Assembly: GCA_028280445.1 (NCBI GenBank) | Contig: JANQLU010000037.1 | Coordinates: 248,001 to 312,000 of the forward strand | Direction: 5' to 3' | Length of the DNA: 64,000 nt | Source of the DNA: Pirellulaceae bacterium | Lineage (GTDB): Bacteria > Planctomycetota > Planctomycetia > Pirellulales > Pirellulaceae | Part shown: positions 17,000-27,285 of the stretch, one piece after another | Position numbering within the stretch: the stretch's first letter is position 1 | Layout: each line of letters opens with the position of its first letter | The notes under the pieces: generated by a model | Seen by the model: the letters and a program-made list of their open reading frames with translations, nothing else | Told to the model about the DNA's origin: nothing | Databases searched by the model: none | Made by a program: the position numbers and the translations under genes

Positions 17000-18007
17000 C
17001 TATTTGTCGTCTTTTTTAGGTTTTTCGTCTTTTGCGGCCTTCGGTTTTTTGGCGTTTTGCTTGGGATCGGCTTTCGCTTTTACTGCACCGCGAACGGCAG
17101 GAGGAGCAACTGCAGGCTCCAAGACATCCACGACAACTTGTGGCGCAGCAAACTGCCAATTGGCGGCCGCAGGCATCGCGCCACGGAAAATCATGTTTTT
17201 CATGTTGCGAAGTTGTGGTTCGACCGAACTTTTCCAAATTTTCAACTGATTGGGCGACAGATCGCCGAGCAATTCGTATTTGATTGGTGGATCGTTGTTT
17301 TGATTGCCTCCTCGGACGAACCCGGCAATGCCGACTTGATTTCCTCGATTTGCAATTTTGTCGCCGAATTTTTCATCGATTACTTTTGTGATGGCGTCCC
17401 GTTGTTTTGTCGACAACAACAGTTGTTTGTCAATTCGGGCGATGAACGAGTTCACGGCAGCAGAACGATGAAATTTGTGTCTTTCGGCCAGCGCCGTTTT
17501 GTATTTTGACGATTGTTCGTCGGTCAATATTTTTGAAAAATTGTCTTTCCAGATTTTTTCATTTTCGATTGCGTACGAGGAAGTATTCCTGCCTGCAAAG
17601 ACAATGTTTTCAACCATGACGGCACGTTGGAATTGATTAGCCGCCCCATCCACCGGTTTTACTTTCTCTTTGTCATTGTCCTCGGTTTCATCTTTGTCCC
17701 AGGCATCGCCAAATTGCCGTCGATAGACGTCATTTTGTTGTTTTTCGATTTTGCCGACGTATGAGCTTACCGCCCCTTTGGCCGCAAAGCGAAGTTTTTT
17801 AAGTTGCGATTGATCGAGTTGGCAGATGCGATCCATGTCGTCGATCAGCGCCAAAAGACGACTTTCTGATGTTTTTTTCTGCTGAGAGACATAGCGTTCG
17901 ACGCGCTTTTTGGCTGCCACAATTCTTCTGTCTTGCTGCCCATGAGCTAACAACGGCAAACAAAAAATGGTCAGGAGGCAGACCGCTGGGAGAAGCCTGG
18001 TTTTCAT
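17000..18007 (-). CDS. Secreted helical protein, paralogue of the 12503-13483 gene
   Basis: 335 residues from ATG 18007, which has AAAGGA at proper spacing and opens a signal peptide (MKTRLLPAVCLLTIFCLPLL, then AHGQ). The mature protein begins with a basic helix, then DMDRICQLDQSQLKKLRFAA and the LLLSTKQRDAITKVIDEKFG segment shared with its paralogue. It ends with a Pro/Lys/Ala-rich tail (KKPKAAKDEKPKKDD), probably disordered. No enzyme motif is seen. It has its own terminator, and a 245-base spacer separates it from the upstream VWA-like gene, so it may be a separate transcript. The spacer shows nothing else I can name. Confidence 0.75.
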   Translation of the reverse strand: MKTRLLPAVCLLTIFCLPLLAHGQQDRRIVAAKKRVERYVSQQKKTSESRLLALIDDMDRICQLDQSQLKKLRFAAKGAVSSYVGKIEKQQNDVYRRQFGDAWDKDETEDNDKEKVKPVDGAANQFQRAVMVENIVFAGRNTSSYAIENEKIWKDNFSKILTDEQSSKYKTALAERHKFHRSAAVNSFIARIDKQLLLSTKQRDAITKVIDEKFGDKIANRGNQVGIAGFVRGGNQNNDPPIKYELLGDLSPNQLKIWKSSVEPQLRNMKNMIFRGAMPAAANWQFAAPQVVVDVLEPAVAPPAVRGAVKAKADPKQNAKKPKAAKDEKPKKDDK

Positions 18008-18252
18008 GTTTTTTCCTTTGAAGAAACGGATTTGGCTAACAATCGTTGCCACGCACAAAAATTCCTTGCTCAATTTGAGCAACGTTGGGCAAAATAATCA
18101 AATTCAATCGATTGAAATGCATCCAAGCAGCGTTGAGAAAGTTGCTCGGATAGCGGTGCAATTTACAGTGCATCGGGTCGACAATCGCGAAACGCGACTC
18201 ATTCGAATCATCTGTTTGACGATCGAGCGAATGTTCGGTTCCAAACGACAGC

Positions 18253-20472
18253 TTAGATTTTGCCAGCAAACTTTCGGCCCATCCAAAAAACGCCTAGTAA
18301 GAGGATAATCAAACCGGCCCAAAACGGATTTGCCCAAAGTCGAATTGGTTTAACACGTGGTTTCGGGTCTGGAATTCTGTCAATCGCGGCAAACAGGTCG
18401 TTGATCTGGCTGGTCATGACCATTTTTCCTTGCGTGTTACGCGAGATATCACGCAGGATAGAAAACCTGGCGGGTTTGCCAAGTTTTTCTATTTCTGTTT
18501 CCAGAACGTCGATAATCGTTTCCAACGTTGCGCCGGTTTCCCGGCAAGTGACGATGGCCTGGTGAGGCCCATGTTCCTTGGGAATAAACTGACCGGTGAA
18601 TAGTCCCCATTGTTGATCGTCACTCGGAGGATTGAGTTTGATTTTTTTGGTGGCTCCTGAGGGAGCGATGATTTGCAGGTTGACGTTGCCTTTTTGGAGT
18701 GGTTCACCGCCGATGCCTTCGACATTGGCGTCGAGTGTGATTGTGCTGCCAACTTTGGGGCGACTTGGATTGTAGGACAGTTTGATCCCGTCGCCGTCTG
18801 CCATCTGACGTTGGTAGGCCATCCAGCGGGCGACCTGTCCCCAGAATCGATAGTGATATTTGTCTTCGACCCCTTCACGCCATCGCCAAGCACCGTCGGT
18901 TCCCATGAACAGGATTTTGCCAAGTCCATAAGTTTTGGTGACAAGCAAAGGAATCCGGACGCCGTCCGACGAGCGGTCGGTTCCGTGAACCGCCAATACT
19001 TGTGAACCCGCTTTCGCGCGGATTACCGGAGCACACCATTGGAACCCTGGCAGACTTCGCCAGACGGACGCGTTGGCTTCAGGAGTGTCGGCGAGTTTTG
19101 TCAGCAGGCTTTTTCGTCCCGACTCAGTAAGTTCAAATTTCGCGGGGATTTGGGAACCGCGACCACGCGGTTGTGTTTCGTCGTACACGACGGGGATTAA
19201 TTCGTTGAGTTCGGTTTGTTGAAGTGAAAACTGGTTGCCACGAAAACCGGGCATCAGAATCAAGCCGCTTTTCTGGTCTTTCACCATTCCTTTGATGTTC
19301 TTGCAATCTTCCAATGTCAGCTGTCCTGCCTGGACACCGACGTCACCCAAAAAGACGACATCGTATTCCTTCAACTCTCGAAGCGTCGTTGGGAATTTTT
19401 CGAGATATCCTTTTCCTCCGCCAACGCCTTCGAGATCGGGATGGAACAGCACGCAATTGACTTCGACGCCCGGGTCTCGTTCGAGTGCATTGCGGAAGTA
19501 CCGGTATTCCCACCGTGGATACGATTCGACGAGCAGAATTTTGTAAGGTTTGTTTTGGATTTTGATCGGCACCGACAGCGAATTGTTTTTCTTGGTGATT
19601 TCGTCAGCGTCGGTTGGGATGCTGAGGGTGACGGTATAGTCGCCGATACGCTTAGGACGCCAGACGATTACGTCGCTGACGGCTCCATTTTCGGGAATGT
19701 CGATGCTTTTGGTGATCGAGTCTCCAGCGGTCGTTTCGAATGTTGCCATGACCGTTGTTTTTTTGCCCAATGTTGATTCGATCGTAAACGGAATCCGCAT
19801 CGGCTTGTTAACCTGGCCTTTGACATCGGCATTCAGCGAAACGACGGAAACGTCAGGCAGCGAAACGCTACCACCGACACCCACGGTGAAAATCGGAATG
19901 CCTTTGCGGCTGTATTTTTTGGCGGCTTCCATCGGAGAATTACCGATGTTCCAGTCTCCGTCGGAAAACATGACGACACCGCGGAGATTAGGATATTGTT
20001 CCAATGCACGATTCAAGGCAGCGTTGAGATCGGAGCCTTTGCCCGGTTCTTTGAGATTTGAGTTAAACGGTTCTTTGACGATTTTGATTGCATCGCCGAT
20101 GGTCGTTGAATCCCAGATCGCATCACTTTTGCGATGATCTTCGACCCATTGTGAGCGTGTGACCGGTTCTTCGTTAGGAAACTTGGGATTCTTGACGTCC
20201 TTGGTTTTCATACTGTCGGAGTCATCCCACAGAACGGCCAAAACAGGTTCTTCCTTGGGCAGATATTTTTGCATCCATTCGGGCTGATTGAATGTGATGC
20301 CGACCATGGCAACCAGCAACAGCCTTAGCAATTCAAGCGCCACGATGTTTTTAGCAAAATTGTTTCGCTGCATCGTGATGAATGAAAAAATGGCTGTAAT
20401 AATAAACAGCGCGATCGCAATAAAGACCGTCGCGGCTGTCGCCTGCATCGCAAACCATTGTGACTCAATCAT
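18253..20472 (-). CDS. VWA-like / glutamine-amidotransferase-like membrane protein
   Basis: 739 residues with N-terminal hydrophobic helices (about 10-60) and one helix at the C-terminus (LWANPFWAGLIILLLGVFW). The region AVLWDDSDSMKTKD (about 80-95) resembles the metal-ion-dependent adhesion site DxSxS of von Willebrand A domains, and MFSDGDWNIG is a second VWA strand. A type-1 glutamine-amidotransferase-like fold (ILLVESYPRWEYRYFRNAL, then YDVVFLGDV) follows, without the catalytic Cys triad. It overlaps the BatA-type gene by four bases (ATGA), so the two are translationally coupled. The protein probably assembles with BatA and MoxR partners at the membrane. Its substrate is unknown. Confidence 0.85.
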   Translation of the reverse strand: MIESQWFAMQATAATVFIAIALFIITAIFSFITMQRNNFAKNIVALELLRLLLVAMVGITFNQPEWMQKYLPKEEPVLAVLWDDSDSMKTKDVKNPKFPNEEPVTRSQWVEDHRKSDAIWDSTTIGDAIKIVKEPFNSNLKEPGKGSDLNAALNRALEQYPNLRGVVMFSDGDWNIGNSPMEAAKKYSRKGIPIFTVGVGGSVSLPDVSVVSLNADVKGQVNKPMRIPFTIESTLGKKTTVMATFETTAGDSITKSIDIPENGAVSDVIVWRPKRIGDYTVTLSIPTDADEITKKNNSLSVPIKIQNKPYKILLVESYPRWEYRYFRNALERDPGVEVNCVLFHPDLEGVGGGKGYLEKFPTTLRELKEYDVVFLGDVGVQAGQLTLEDCKNIKGMVKDQKSGLILMPGFRGNQFSLQQTELNELIPVVYDETQPRGRGSQIPAKFELTESGRKSLLTKLADTPEANASVWRSLPGFQWCAPVIRAKAGSQVLAVHGTDRSSDGVRIPLLVTKTYGLGKILFMGTDGAWRWREGVEDKYHYRFWGQVARWMAYQRQMADGDGIKLSYNPSRPKVGSTITLDANVEGIGGEPLQKGNVNLQIIAPSGATKKIKLNPPSDDQQWGLFTGQFIPKEHGPHQAIVTCRETGATLETIIDVLETEIEKLGKPARFSILRDISRNTQGKMVMTSQINDLFAAIDRIPDPKPRVKPIRLWANPFWAGLIILLLGVFWMGRKFAGKI

Positions 20473-22499
20473 GCAGCAACTCCTTCGGTCGCGGGGGGTG
20501 CTACAGCAGCGGTCGCAGCGGGTTCAGGCCGCGGTGGCAGGCATAAAATGACTTCGGCAACCAGCATCAGTCCCATGACTGCGATAAAAATTCTCCAAAT
20601 TTCACTGGCCAGTGATTTTTTGCTGCCCAATTCGTCTTTGATGACATTAACGTCGAGCCCTTGGAACAGGCCTTCGATTTTTTTCTCGTCTAACGTGCTT
20701 GAAATTTCTTCGATCAGCGGGCGATTGAGTGCAACGATCTGTTTGTCGTCACCGTAAACACCTGACACATACGGAAATGAATCTGAATAAACGGCTTGAT
20801 TCAATTCCGATTTCGCTTTGAGTTCTTTTGCTCGTTGAGCCAGCGAGGTTCCGGCAGTCAGCATTTTGGCGGCTCCGATCGACGAAGCGCCTTTGGTCAA
20901 AGCCCGCTGGACGATGGCGTACATGACAATACCGTTGAGCCAGAAACTGGAATGCGTTTTTTCCGGCAATGTTGTACAAAAATACGCGCCGCCGACATCG
21001 GTGTAGGCACGTGTCAAAAGCGAGATATTTTCCTTGCCCATCAACGTTGCCAGCGTTTGATGTTGAGCTTTGATCGAGCAGTATTCATACACTCGAATGT
21101 CATCATCTTTCAGTTTTTTTCCATTGAGTGTTTTTTGCAGGATATCATCGTTAACGCCAAGGTTTTGGATACCGATTCCATTTTCCTCTTTGACTTTTTC
21201 CCAGTTTCCCCAACTGGCTCCTGCAAATTCGATATCCGATGGCGTGGCACTGGGGAAAAACAAAACAATGCGGCCGGCGTTGATGAAATTGTTGACTTGT
21301 TTGGCAATCGTGTCGGTCGGCAGCGGAGCATGCCACAGCAGAAGCGCCGTTTGTTCCCAATCGAGTTCGTTAATTTCGGTCGGATCGAGCACTGTCGTTT
21401 CGACTTTTTGCATTCCTCCAAACGCGCTCGACGCAGCGATTTTCATCGCGTCAACATATTTGGGGTTTTCCGAGACGATCACCGTTTTATAAACCGGTGG
21501 GTCGGCAAAGGAAAAGTAAAAAGCATTGTCGCTTTCGTTGGAATCCGTCGGTATTTCAACTTTCCCCCAACCGAGTTTGGTCCCTTTGTCGATGACGATG
21601 CGGTGGCCGCTGAGGAGAAATTCGCTGTGTTCAATCACGACGGGAACGACCGTTGGTACATTGCCCACGGTAAATTTCAGGTTAACCTTTTGACGATCCC
21701 GCATGTCGGGACTGCGCCGGATGCGAACATCGAGGATGATTTCGGTTTTGTCTTTGGATTGAAACTGTTCCACTTTGTCGACCGAAACCGAAAGATTTTC
21801 CGTTGGAATATTGGAATAGTTGAGAACATGGAATCGTACACCTTCCAGTTCCTGGAAACCGTTGACGATTCCAGCCCATTCCGTACTTTCCGATTTCCAA
21901 TCGTTTTCCCGAGCGTCGGAGCAAACCCAGATATCGGTTCTGCCCGTTTGCGTATCGCGAACAAATTTCAATGCGCGGTCCAACATGGCGGGAATGTCGG
22001 CTGACGCATCGGTGCCGGTCGCTTCGGGTAAATTCAACAGGTCGTTGGTCGATTCGAGAATAATCGGTTGATTCGTGGTACTTTCGATCAGCACCACCTG
22101 TTTAGTGCCATCAAAGGCTTTCAACATTGACGCAATTTTTTCGATTCCGTCGGTGATTTTGGTTTGGCCGGTTTGCACATTTTGCTGTTTCATACTCGCC
22201 GAGCGGTCGAGCAAAATGATGACGGTTTCCGGTTTACCTCCTGCCAGCGCGCCGAGCCAACCGGTTGCCAGCGGTCGACAGATCGCGAACAACAGGGTGG
22301 CAATGGCCAGAACGCGAGCGGTCATGATCAAGATATGTCGCAGCCGCGCCATCCCCTTGCTCATTTTTTTTGCCGAAAGCAGGAATTGCATGGCGCCCCA
22401 TTCGATGGTCCGATGTCGACGCTGATTGATCAAGTGGATCAAAATCGGCAGGGCCATCAGGGGCAACGCGTACAGCAGTAGTGGTTGGACAAACGTCAT
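20469..22499 (-). CDS. BatA/VWA-domain membrane protein
   Basis: 676 residues. The N-terminus has the typical BatA start (LLLYALPLMALPILIHLINQ followed by RRHRTIEWGAMQFL) with a second helix at about 60-80. A VWA domain follows with DRSASM near 98, the DxSxS metal site. Long beta-rich periplasmic regions follow, with one C-terminal membrane helix (IFIAVMGLMLVAEVILCL) and an Ala-rich tail. In Bacteroides and other bacteria, Bat proteins work with MoxR ATPases in envelope stress tolerance. The start codon overlaps the stop of the DUF58 gene (TAATG), and the stop overlaps the next start (ATGA), showing tight coupling. Confidence 0.9.
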   Translation of the reverse strand: MTFVQPLLLYALPLMALPILIHLINQRRHRTIEWGAMQFLLSAKKMSKGMARLRHILIMTARVLAIATLLFAICRPLATGWLGALAGGKPETVIILLDRSASMKQQNVQTGQTKITDGIEKIASMLKAFDGTKQVVLIESTTNQPIILESTNDLLNLPEATGTDASADIPAMLDRALKFVRDTQTGRTDIWVCSDARENDWKSESTEWAGIVNGFQELEGVRFHVLNYSNIPTENLSVSVDKVEQFQSKDKTEIILDVRIRRSPDMRDRQKVNLKFTVGNVPTVVPVVIEHSEFLLSGHRIVIDKGTKLGWGKVEIPTDSNESDNAFYFSFADPPVYKTVIVSENPKYVDAMKIAASSAFGGMQKVETTVLDPTEINELDWEQTALLLWHAPLPTDTIAKQVNNFINAGRIVLFFPSATPSDIEFAGASWGNWEKVKEENGIGIQNLGVNDDILQKTLNGKKLKDDDIRVYEYCSIKAQHQTLATLMGKENISLLTRAYTDVGGAYFCTTLPEKTHSSFWLNGIVMYAIVQRALTKGASSIGAAKMLTAGTSLAQRAKELKAKSELNQAVYSDSFPYVSGVYGDDKQIVALNRPLIEEISSTLDEKKIEGLFQGLDVNVIKDELGSKKSLASEIWRIFIAVMGLMLVAEVILCLPPRPEPAATAAVAPPATEGVAA

Positions 22500-23392
22500 T
22501 ATTTTTTCTTTGGAGCTCGCTCTAACAGGAAGCTTGCCAGTGCATCATCATAGGGTTGTTCGATGCTGAGGCGGTTGTAATCAACGGCGGCATCCCGAAC
22601 GACTTCTTTGAGTTGACTCAGATATTGTTTGACCGCTTTGCGGTATTCATTGGCGACGATGCTGGGATCGGCCAATGTCGGTGCGCCGCCTTCGAGGTCC
22701 ACAAATCTCATGGGGCGATCAAATTCAAACGCGATTTCACGTTGTTCCAGCAGATGAAAAACAACAACATCGTGTTTTCGATAGCGCAAGTGTTGAAAAC
22801 ATTTGTTGAGTTCATGGGGCTGGACGAACAGGTCAGAGATCAAAACGACTAATGCCCGCTGGCGGATTTTTTCAGCTGCCTCGTGAAGTGCTTCTACCAG
22901 GCCGGTTTCGCCGGTGGCTTTCATGGTAGCCAATTCGTCCAGAACCACGCGCAGATGAGTCGCATTTCGTTTAGCAACAATCTCTTTTTGGAATTTTTTG
23001 CCCGCACAGTAGAGACCAACGGCATCACCTTGTTGCGAAGCCAGATAGGCCAAGGTGCCTGCAAGTTTGCGAGCGTATTCAATTTTGGTATCGGTCCCGT
23101 TTCCAAATCGCATGGAGCCGCTGGTGTCGACGATCAAGCACAATCGTAAATTGGTATCGGCTTCGAACTCTTTGATGTAGTAGCGATCGCTGCGGCCATA
23201 GGCGCGCCAATCGAGCCGACGGGTGTCGTCGCCGGGGACGTATTTTCGATACTCGGCAAATTCAAGACTCGAACCGCGATGGGGGCTACGGTGCAACCCA
23301 GTCACACTTCCCAGCATTGCGTGGCGGGCAAACAGTGGCAAACCTCGCAGGCGGGCCAGGACTTTGGGTTCGAGAAAATCGCGTGATGACAT
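22499..23392 (-). CDS. DUF58 domain protein
   Basis: 297 residues, cytosolic. It has the DUF58 hallmark YVPGDDTRRLDWRAYGRSD, followed by a VWA-like fold with LIVDTSGSMRFG carrying the DxSxS site. DUF58 proteins are almost always found between a MoxR ATPase and VWA membrane proteins, as here (MoxR ends 55 bases upstream, BatA overlaps downstream by one base). They are thought to be partners or substrates of the MoxR chaperone-like ATPase. The exact reaction is not known. The length is normal for the family and the start ATG directly follows the intergenic spacer. Confidence 0.92.
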   Translation of the reverse strand: MSSRDFLEPKVLARLRGLPLFARHAMLGSVTGLHRSPHRGSSLEFAEYRKYVPGDDTRRLDWRAYGRSDRYYIKEFEADTNLRLCLIVDTSGSMRFGNGTDTKIEYARKLAGTLAYLASQQGDAVGLYCAGKKFQKEIVAKRNATHLRVVLDELATMKATGETGLVEALHEAAEKIRQRALVVLISDLFVQPHELNKCFQHLRYRKHDVVVFHLLEQREIAFEFDRPMRFVDLEGGAPTLADPSIVANEYRKAVKQYLSQLKEVVRDAAVDYNRLSIEQPYDDALASFLLERAPKKK

Positions 23393-23446
23393 TTGGGCCT
23401 ACGTTCAATTGCGACGAGTTTCAGGCGAAAACCGTGTTCGCTTTGC

Positions 23447-24466
23447 CTAACCTTCTTTACTCAAATCATTGACCAAACGACGCACAACATCACGACTGCT
23501 CAATCCTTCGGATTCTGCGGCAAATGTGGTCAGAACTCGGTGTGTCAGGACGGGCTCGGCGACTTCCAGGATATCTTCGAGTCGAACCATATAGCTACCG
23601 TGCAATGCCGCTCGTGCTTTTGCTCCGAGGATCAGGTATTGGACCGCACGAGGGCCAGCTCCCCAACCTACCAATGGTTTCAACCACTCAGGAGCCTCGT
23701 CTGAATTAGGACGTGAACGACGGGTCAGATCAACCGCAAATTCATAAATGTGATCCGGTACTGGTACGCGTCGCACCAGATCTTGAAACTGCATGACTTG
23801 CTCACCGGTGATGATGGTTTCCAGATTTGGGAAAACTCCGCCGGTGGTTGTGCGAGCAATTTGAATTTCTTCGTCGCGATGCGGGTAATCGACTTCGATC
23901 AAAAACATGAACCGGTCGAGTTGTGCTTCGGGCAGCGGGTAAGTTCCTTCTTGTTCGACTGGGTTTTGTGTCGCCAGGACAAAGAAAGGTTGGCTCAGCA
24001 TGAACGTTTTACCGACCACCGTAACTTTGTGTTCCTGCATAGCCTCGAGCATTGCGGCCTGGGTTTTTGCCGGCGCCCGGTTAATCTCGTCGGCCAAAAC
24101 GATATTGGCGAACACTGGACCTTTCACGAATTCGAATTCTCGTTTTCCACCTGCGGAGTCCTGGAGGATATCTGTTCCGGTGATATCCATGGGCATCAGG
24201 TCGGGTGTGAACTGAATCCGCGAAAAGTCGAGTGACATGGTTTCGGCCAGGCGGCTGATCAGCAATGTTTTCGCCAAACCGGGAACGCCCATCAGCAACG
24301 CGTGACCGCGAGCGAACAGGCAGATCGCCAATCTTTCAATGACCTCTTGTTGTCCAACAATGATTTTTCCAAGTTCTGATTTGAGTTGCTGATATACCGT
24401 GCCTAGTTGGTCGATTGCAGCGACATCATCGGATGCCATTTTCATGTTTTCAGTTACCGTTGCCAC
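23447..24466 (-). CDS. MoxR-family AAA+ ATPase
   Basis: 339 residues from GTG 24466, which follows GAGGAA at nine bases. AAA_3 core: Walker A GVPGLAKT near 60, Walker B VLADEINRAPAKTQ, sensor ATQNPVEQEGTYPLPEAQLDRF, then a helical lid. MoxR ATPases act as chaperones that load cofactors or assemble VWA-domain proteins. It is first in the minus-strand cluster, so the cluster promoter should lie in the 264-base divergent space shared with the sigma-factor gene (24467-24730). I see no clear promoter box there that I would defend. Confidence 0.93.
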   Translation of the reverse strand: MATVTENMKMASDDVAAIDQLGTVYQQLKSELGKIIVGQQEVIERLAICLFARGHALLMGVPGLAKTLLISRLAETMSLDFSRIQFTPDLMPMDITGTDILQDSAGGKREFEFVKGPVFANIVLADEINRAPAKTQAAMLEAMQEHKVTVVGKTFMLSQPFFVLATQNPVEQEGTYPLPEAQLDRFMFLIEVDYPHRDEEIQIARTTTGGVFPNLETIITGEQVMQFQDLVRRVPVPDHIYEFAVDLTRRSRPNSDEAPEWLKPLVGWGAGPRAVQYLILGAKARAALHGSYMVRLEDILEVAEPVLTHRVLTTFAAESEGLSSRDVVRRLVNDLSKEG

Positions 24467-24730
24467 TTAATTTGTTCCTCAGACTTGGATTGTATTTTGC
24501 ACAGGGGTCGATCCATACGTCTTAATGCGACGTGTTTTACAAAAAAACGCCAAAAAAATGCACAATCTTGGCGTCTGACACGTATGATTCCAGTTTATCG
24601 ACGAAACGCTCAATTTTTGCCTTTGTCGCTACAATCAGCCATAATTTTGGCGATGTTTTCAAGGATTTGGCAAAATACTGAAGAAGAATGCCGTCAAGTT
24701 GGTAACACTTGAGGAATACCCTGCCAAGGA

Positions 24731-25309
24731 ATGCAACAATCCATGTCTGACGTCACGAGAATAATTGAGGCAGTCGCAGCAGGCCAGGCCAGCGCGACTG
24801 ACGATCTTCTGCCTTTGATTTATGAAGATCTCAAGCGAATTGCCAATTTGAAACTGGCTAACGAATCGGTGAATCATACGCTCCAGCCCACGGCGTTGGT
24901 CCACGAAGCTTATATGCGTTTGGTGGGGTCCAAGTCAGATACTTGGGAAAATCGAGCTCATTTTTTTGGTGCCGCGACCGAAGCCATGCGGCGGATCTTG
25001 ATCGATCATGCGCGCAGGAAAAAAAGAATCAAACGCGGTGGCGATGCAAAAAAAGTCTATCTGGTCGATATTTCGGACCCCGAACATCAGGATACCGATG
25101 AATTGTTGATGCTCGATGAGGCCATCTCGGAGTTGGAGTTGTTAGATAAACAGAAGGCAGAGTTGGTGAAGCTGCGGTTTTTTGGCGGAATGAAATTGCA
25201 TGACGCTGGAAAGCTGCTCGGTATTTCATCGCGTTCAGCAGACCGCTATTGGGCTTACGCCAGGGCCTGGCTGCAACGGCATATCTCCGAACAGAATCAA
25301 GAACCATAA
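24731..25309 (+). CDS. ECF-type RNA polymerase sigma factor (planctomycete/acidobacterial class)
   Basis: 192 residues. Region 2 (LIYEDLKRIANLKL...TALVHEAYMRLV) and region 4 (DAGKLLGISSRSADRYWAYARAWL) are clear, with a basic linker (RRKKRIKRGGDA). This matches the class known as TIGR02999, which in planctomycetes is usually encoded next to a Ser/Thr kinase instead of a classical anti-sigma factor. The kinase gene starts three bases after the stop, so the two form an operon. Likely role: transcription of a gene set under control of kinase signalling. The targets are not evident from the window. Confidence 0.92.
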   Translation: MQQSMSDVTRIIEAVAAGQASATDDLLPLIYEDLKRIANLKLANESVNHTLQPTALVHEAYMRLVGSKSDTWENRAHFFGAATEAMRRILIDHARRKKRIKRGGDAKKVYLVDISDPEHQDTDELLMLDEAISELELLDKQKAELVKLRFFGGMKLHDAGKLLGISSRSADRYWAYARAWLQRHISEQNQEP

Positions 25310-25312
25310 ACC

Positions 25313-27274
25313 ATGCGAACCGTCGACATCCGAGAACAGGAAATTTTTCTCAACGCGCTTGAGATCCAGTCGGCAGTCAAACGTTTGGATTACATCTACC
25401 AGCAATGCGGGACTAACACGCGTTTGCGCGAACGTATCGAAACATTGCTCAAGTTGCACGAGAACGATTCGTTTATTCTCGACAAAAAAGTTTCGATGAG
25501 TCCCGAGGGTGACATTTCCACGGTTACCGAGGAAGTCCATGATTTGACCGGGGTCACACTCGGGAATTATCACTTGGTGCGGCAAATCGGTTCTGGGGGA
25601 ATGGGCGATGTGTATCTCGCCGAGCAAACCGAGCCAATCCGTCGGCGGGTGGCCGTCAAAGTTGTCAAACTCGGGATGGACACCAAGAATTTTGTCGCTC
25701 GTTTCAATGCCGAGCGGCAAGCGTTGGCTTTGATGGATCATCCCGGTATCACCAAGGTCTACGATGCCGGAGCAACGAAAACCGGCCGTCCGTATTTTGT
25801 CATGGAGTTGGTGTCTGGCGAGCCAATCACGGTTTTTTGCGACGAAAATCGGCTCGATATCAAACAACGACTCAGCGTTTTCCTGGAGCTTTGTAAAGCG
25901 ATTCAACACGCGCATCAAAAAGGTCTGATCCATCGCGATTTGAAGCCGTCGAACATTATTGTGACCAAACAGGACGGCGATTTTATTTCAAAAGTGATCG
26001 ATTTTGGTGTCGCCAAAGCGACTCACGGACGCAAGCCGGGACAAACCGATTTGACCAAGCTCGCATTGATGATTGGTACACCTCATTACATGAGTCCCGA
26101 GCAGACGGATACGCAGGGAAACGATCAAGATATTCGCACCGATGTCTATTCGCTGGGCGCGATTCTGTTCGAGTTGGTCACGGGAACGACGATTTTCGAG
26201 AACGAGGATTTCGGTAAAAAAAACCTGATTTCGATTCGCGAGATCATTCAAACGCGTTCGGTCGAGAACCCTTCTCTGCGAGTTTCCCGTTTAGAGGATG
26301 TCAAACCACAGATTTATCGAGACCGAAAGTCGAGTAAAAAAGAATTAGTGGCCAGGCTTCGTGGAGATCTGGACGCAATCATTCTGAAGTGTCTCAAAAA
26401 AGACCGTGCTGAACGTTATTCAACCGTTGCTGATTTGGCAAATGATTTGAGACGCCATTTAAGTAATCAAACCATCGCTGCGGTCAAACACAATTGGTTG
26501 TCGCAAATTAGAAGTTTGGCGAAGCGTCGAACCAAGTCGTTTGTCGCGACCGCCGCCATCGCAGTGTTTTTGATTGCGTTGTCGGCGTTTAGCCTAGTGT
26601 CAGCATTCAAGGCCAACGATTTTGCTGAAAAGGCATCCGCAGCAGAAACATTGGCGAATGAGCGGCTTCGCGAGGCGAACTCGGCACGTGTCAAGGCAGA
26701 AATCGAAAGGCTAAAATCTCAAACGATCGAACGACAGTACAACACTCAAAATCGCCGTTTTCGCAACGAAGGTGCTTGTCTGCGCGCCATCAGCCGGTTT
26801 AACAAGTTGCCGCAGAATCAAAATTCGGCCCGTCGTCGGTACTATATTTCTCATTGGTTGCGCAGCGAACTAGATTTTCGAGTTGCCGATTTACTGGCTT
26901 CGTCGACAAATTCGTTTCAACAAAACGGCGATATCGCCTTGCTGGAATTGATCCTGGACGAACAGCGGAAAGAATTTGGAACGTCTGATTTGCTGATTGC
27001 GAAAACCCTGGACATGCTCGGTAAAAAAGAGCTGGAAAAACGCGATGCTGTACAGGCGGCAAAATATTTTCGCGAAAGCCTGTTTATCCGTACGGAAATC
27101 GAACCCAACGGTGTCCAACGTATTCAGACAATGCTTTCGCTGGCGGATGCGTTAATGCGACAGGGTCTGGATGCCGAGGCGAAGACTTATCTGGAAAATG
27201 CGAAACGCAAAATCGAGTTGTTGCCCAACCCGACATTTCTGCAAAAAAGACTGCATGATATTAGCGGGAATTAG
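25313..27274 (+). CDS. Transmembrane Ser/Thr protein kinase paired with sigma factor
   Basis: 653 residues. Kinase domain at about 85-390: GSGGMGDV loop, VAVKVVK lysine, HRDLKPSN near 207, DFGVAK, and the activation segment GTPHYMSPEQ. A single transmembrane helix at about 410-432 (VATAAIAVFLIALSAFSLVS) is followed by a coiled coil rich in Ala/Glu/Arg (440-480) and TPR-like helices. Many relatives carry a longer TPR region, so this copy is on the short side. An N-terminal helical region (1-80) precedes the kinase. It is coupled to the upstream sigma-factor gene with a three-base gap. The kinase presumably tunes that sigma factor, but this is inferred from pairing alone. Confidence 0.92.
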   Translation: MRTVDIREQEIFLNALEIQSAVKRLDYIYQQCGTNTRLRERIETLLKLHENDSFILDKKVSMSPEGDISTVTEEVHDLTGVTLGNYHLVRQIGSGGMGDVYLAEQTEPIRRRVAVKVVKLGMDTKNFVARFNAERQALALMDHPGITKVYDAGATKTGRPYFVMELVSGEPITVFCDENRLDIKQRLSVFLELCKAIQHAHQKGLIHRDLKPSNIIVTKQDGDFISKVIDFGVAKATHGRKPGQTDLTKLALMIGTPHYMSPEQTDTQGNDQDIRTDVYSLGAILFELVTGTTIFENEDFGKKNLISIREIIQTRSVENPSLRVSRLEDVKPQIYRDRKSSKKELVARLRGDLDAIILKCLKKDRAERYSTVADLANDLRRHLSNQTIAAVKHNWLSQIRSLAKRRTKSFVATAAIAVFLIALSAFSLVSAFKANDFAEKASAAETLANERLREANSARVKAEIERLKSQTIERQYNTQNRRFRNEGACLRAISRFNKLPQNQNSARRRYYISHWLRSELDFRVADLLASSTNSFQQNGDIALLELILDEQRKEFGTSDLLIAKTLDMLGKKELEKRDAVQAAKYFRESLFIRTEIEPNGVQRIQTMLSLADALMRQGLDAEAKTYLENAKRKIELLPNPTFLQKRLHDISGN

Positions 27275-27285
27275 GTGAACAAAAA

